Source: Candidatus Bathyarchaeota archaeon (GTDB taxonomy: Archaea; Thermoproteota; Bathyarchaeia; TCS64). Taken from it: 6,694 bases of DNA. The position numbers were made by a program, and so were the translations under genes. This document shows, one piece after another, positions 5,011 through 6,694 of this stretch. Where the stretch lies: the NCBI GenBank assembly GCA_003662205.1, contig QMXQ01000087.1:1-6694 (forward strand), written 5' to 3'. The notes below the pieces were generated by a model that was given only the letters and a program-made list of their open reading frames with translations, was not told the DNA's origin and searched no databases. How positions within the stretch are numbered: position 1 is the first letter of the stretch; each line of letters starts with the position of its first letter.

Positions 5011-6694
5011 TTGTGCGGTATATTCGGCTGCGTCCTCAGGGAGGGATCGGCGGCGCCCCTCATCCACATGGCGTTGAAGAGGCTCGAGTATCGGGGCTAT
5101 GACTCGGTGGGCATAGCCACCATCCACGGCGGCGCGGTCCAGGTCAGGAAGGACAGGGGGAAGATCGATGAGGTCGCGGGTCGCCTGCGGTTCGATGAGA
5201 TGCGGGGCTCCGTGGGCGTGGGGCACACCCGTTGGGCGACGCACGGGGCGCCGATGATGGTGAACGCCCATCCGCACACCGACTGCGAGGGACGGGTAGC
5301 GGTGGTCCATAACGGGGTCATAGAGAACTTCATGGAGCTGAAGGAGGAGCTGATGAACCGGGGGCACAACTTCGTCTCCAAGACGGATACGGAGGTGATC
5401 GGCCACCTCATCGAGGAGGAGCAGAGGGGGGACGTCGACCTGGGGGAGGCGGTTCTCAGGGCAGTGAGGCAGCTCAGGGGATCCTACGCCATCGCGGTCG
5501 TCTCCTCGGCGGACCCCGGCCGGATATACTGCGCGAGGAACGAGAGCCCGCTGGTGCTCGGGGTCTCCGACAAGGGGGTCTTCTGCGCCTCGGATATCCC
5601 CGCGATGCTCCCCTACACCAACAGGGTGGCGTGGCTCAGGAACGGGGAGGCGGCGGTGCTGAGCGCCGACGGCTTCAGGGTCACGCGGATCGAGGACGGC
5701 TCCCCCGTCGACCGGGAGCTGACTGAGGTCACCTGGTCGCTGGAGATGGCGGAGAAGCAGGGGTACCCCCACTTCATGCTGAAGGAGATCTACGAGCAGC
5801 CCCAGAGCCTGAGGAACGCGCTCCGGCTGCAGCACCAGTACCTCGACCTGTTGACGGCCTTCCTCGACCGCGGCCGGGAGCTGCTCCTGGTCGCCGCCGG
5901 GACCTCGTATCACGCCTGCCTCGCCGCGTCGTACATGTTTTCGAAGCTGGCCCGGCTGACGACGTACCCCGTCGTCTCCTCCGAGTTCGTGGAGCGGTAC
6001 GGGGCCTCGGTCGGCATCGACTCGGTGGTCCTCGCGGTGAGCCAGTCGGGGGAGACCTACGACACGCTGAAGGCAGTGGACCACGCGCGGATGAGGGCTG
6101 CCACGGTCCTCGGCGTCACCAACACCGTCGGCTCGACCCTGACGCGAGTCGCGCGGGCCTACGTCGTGCAGCAGTCGGGCCCCGAGATCGGCGTGGCGGC
6201 GACGAAGACCTTCACCTCCCAGCTGCTGGTGCTGGCCCAGCTCGCCCTCAGGCTCGCCCGGACCCGGGGGAAGGTCTCCCAGGACGAGGTCGACGACTTC
6301 GAGGCGAAGCTGCTGGAGATGCCGGCGCTCGTGGAGCGGGTGCTGGAGGGGCAGGCGGCCCACGTCGAGGCGCTGGCGAGGAAGTACGCGGGGGAGCGGC
6401 TGTTCCTATTCCTCGGCAGGGGGATCAGCGCCGCGACGGCACTGGAGGCCAGGCTCAAGCTGCTGGAGATCACCTACGTGCCATCGCTGGCCTACCCCGC
6501 CGGCGAGAGCAAGCACGGCCCCATCAGCGTCGTGGAGGAGGGGGTCCCCTGCATCTTCATCTGCCCCAGGGGCGGGACCCGCAGGGAGATCGTCGGCAGC
6601 ATCATGGAGATGAAGGCCCGGGGCGCGCGCATCATCGCGGTCTGCGAGGAGGACGACAAGGAGATCATCAACCTCTCCGACGACCACATAGAGA
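5011..6694 (+). CDS. glmS: Glutamine-fructose-6-phosphate aminotransferase (isomerizing), 3'-truncated
   Basis: This cytosolic enzyme converts fructose-6-phosphate plus glutamine to glucosamine-6-phosphate plus glutamate, the entry step to UDP-GlcNAc. The frame runs 561 codons to the window edge. Full GlmS is about 600 residues, so only roughly the last 40 are missing. The start must be TTG 5011, because it puts the catalytic N-terminal nucleophile at Cys2 (MCGIFGCV) and an in-frame stop, TAA, lies at 4996. The glutaminase domain shows LEYRGYDSVGIA, GHTRWATHG, HNGVIENF and SKTDTEV. The linker has EKQGYPHFMLKEIYEQP. The first SIS domain shows AAGTSYHACLAA, SQSGETYDTL and GVAATKTFTSQ; the second shows LGRGISAATALEARLKLLEI and AYPAGESKHGP. 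All expected catalytic motifs up to the cut are present. The gene is markedly GC-rich, and its promoter carries an operator-like inverted repeat. It is transcribed away from the GT2 gene and would supply the GlcNAc used by the Alg7- and Agl24-like enzymes. The family call is near certain. Confidence 0.97.
   Translation, partial: MCGIFGCVLREGSAAPLIHMALKRLEYRGYDSVGIATIHGGAVQVRKDRGKIDEVAGRLRFDEMRGSVGVGHTRWATHGAPMMVNAHPHTDCEGRVAVVHNGVIENFMELKEELMNRGHNFVSKTDTEVIGHLIEEEQRGDVDLGEAVLRAVRQLRGSYAIAVVSSADPGRIYCARNESPLVLGVSDKGVFCASDIPAMLPYTNRVAWLRNGEAAVLSADGFRVTRIEDGSPVDRELTEVTWSLEMAEKQGYPHFMLKEIYEQPQSLRNALRLQHQYLDLLTAFLDRGRELLLVAAGTSYHACLAASYMFSKLARLTTYPVVSSEFVERYGASVGIDSVVLAVSQSGETYDTLKAVDHARMRAATVLGVTNTVGSTLTRVARAYVVQQSGPEIGVAATKTFTSQLLVLAQLALRLARTRGKVSQDEVDDFEAKLLEMPALVERVLEGQAAHVEALARKYAGERLFLFLGRGISAATALEARLKLLEITYVPSLAYPAGESKHGPISVVEEGVPCIFICPRGGTRREIVGSIMEMKARGARIIAVCEEDDKEIINLSDDHIE

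Noticed and set aside
4847..5077. A plus-strand open frame of 76 codons crossing the divergent promoter region
   Set aside because: It overlaps both TATA boxes and the start of glmS in another frame, and its composition is not protein-like.
4924..6363. A minus-strand open frame of 479 codons opposite glmS
   Set aside because: It is rich in Arg, Leu, Pro, His and Gly with no recognisable motif, the typical antisense shadow of a GC-rich gene. The plus strand has unmistakable GlmS motifs throughout.

Overview
The window looks archaeal. The evidence is TATA-box-like elements about 25 bases ahead of very short leaders, GTG and TTG start codons, frequent AGG/AGA arginine and ATA isoleucine codons, and genes for archaeal/eukaryotic-type lipid-linked sugar assembly instead of bacterial murein synthesis. 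The lineage cannot be fixed from this sequence; a Thermoproteota/Bathyarchaeia-like archaeon is only a guess. No rRNA, tRNA, CRISPR array or insertion sequence was seen.

Layout. Positions 1-540 hold the C-terminal half of an Alg7/AglH-type polyprenyl-phosphate GlcNAc-1-phosphate transferase, cut by the window edge. It is followed on the same strand by an Agl24-like GlcNAc transferase (581-1555) whose two halves resemble eukaryotic Alg14 and Alg13. Next come three co-directional genes of visibly lower GC: a one-helix small membrane protein (1586-1885), a sulfatase-like enzyme (1955-2923) and a type I phosphodiesterase-like enzyme (2928-3764). The last two are different branches of the alkaline phosphatase superfamily and are separated by only four bases. 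A 177-base AT-rich convergent spacer follows, then a minus-strand GT2 glycosyltransferase with one C-terminal membrane helix (3942-4817). A 193-base divergent promoter region leads to glmS (5011 to the window end), which starts with TTG and lacks only its C-terminal tail.

How the genes fit together (inference from families). GlmS makes glucosamine-6-phosphate, the precursor of UDP-GlcNAc. The Alg7-like enzyme loads GlcNAc-1-phosphate onto a polyprenyl (dolichyl) phosphate, and the Agl24-like enzyme adds a second GlcNAc to give a chitobiose-type core. The GT2 enzyme probably adds another sugar or makes a lipid-linked sugar. The two phosphatase-superfamily enzymes could add, move or remove phosphate- or sulfate-linked groups on the glycan or lipid. 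The most notable unexplained signals are a perfect 8+8-base inverted repeat spanning the predicted glmS promoter, and the paired phosphatase-superfamily module with its small membrane protein.
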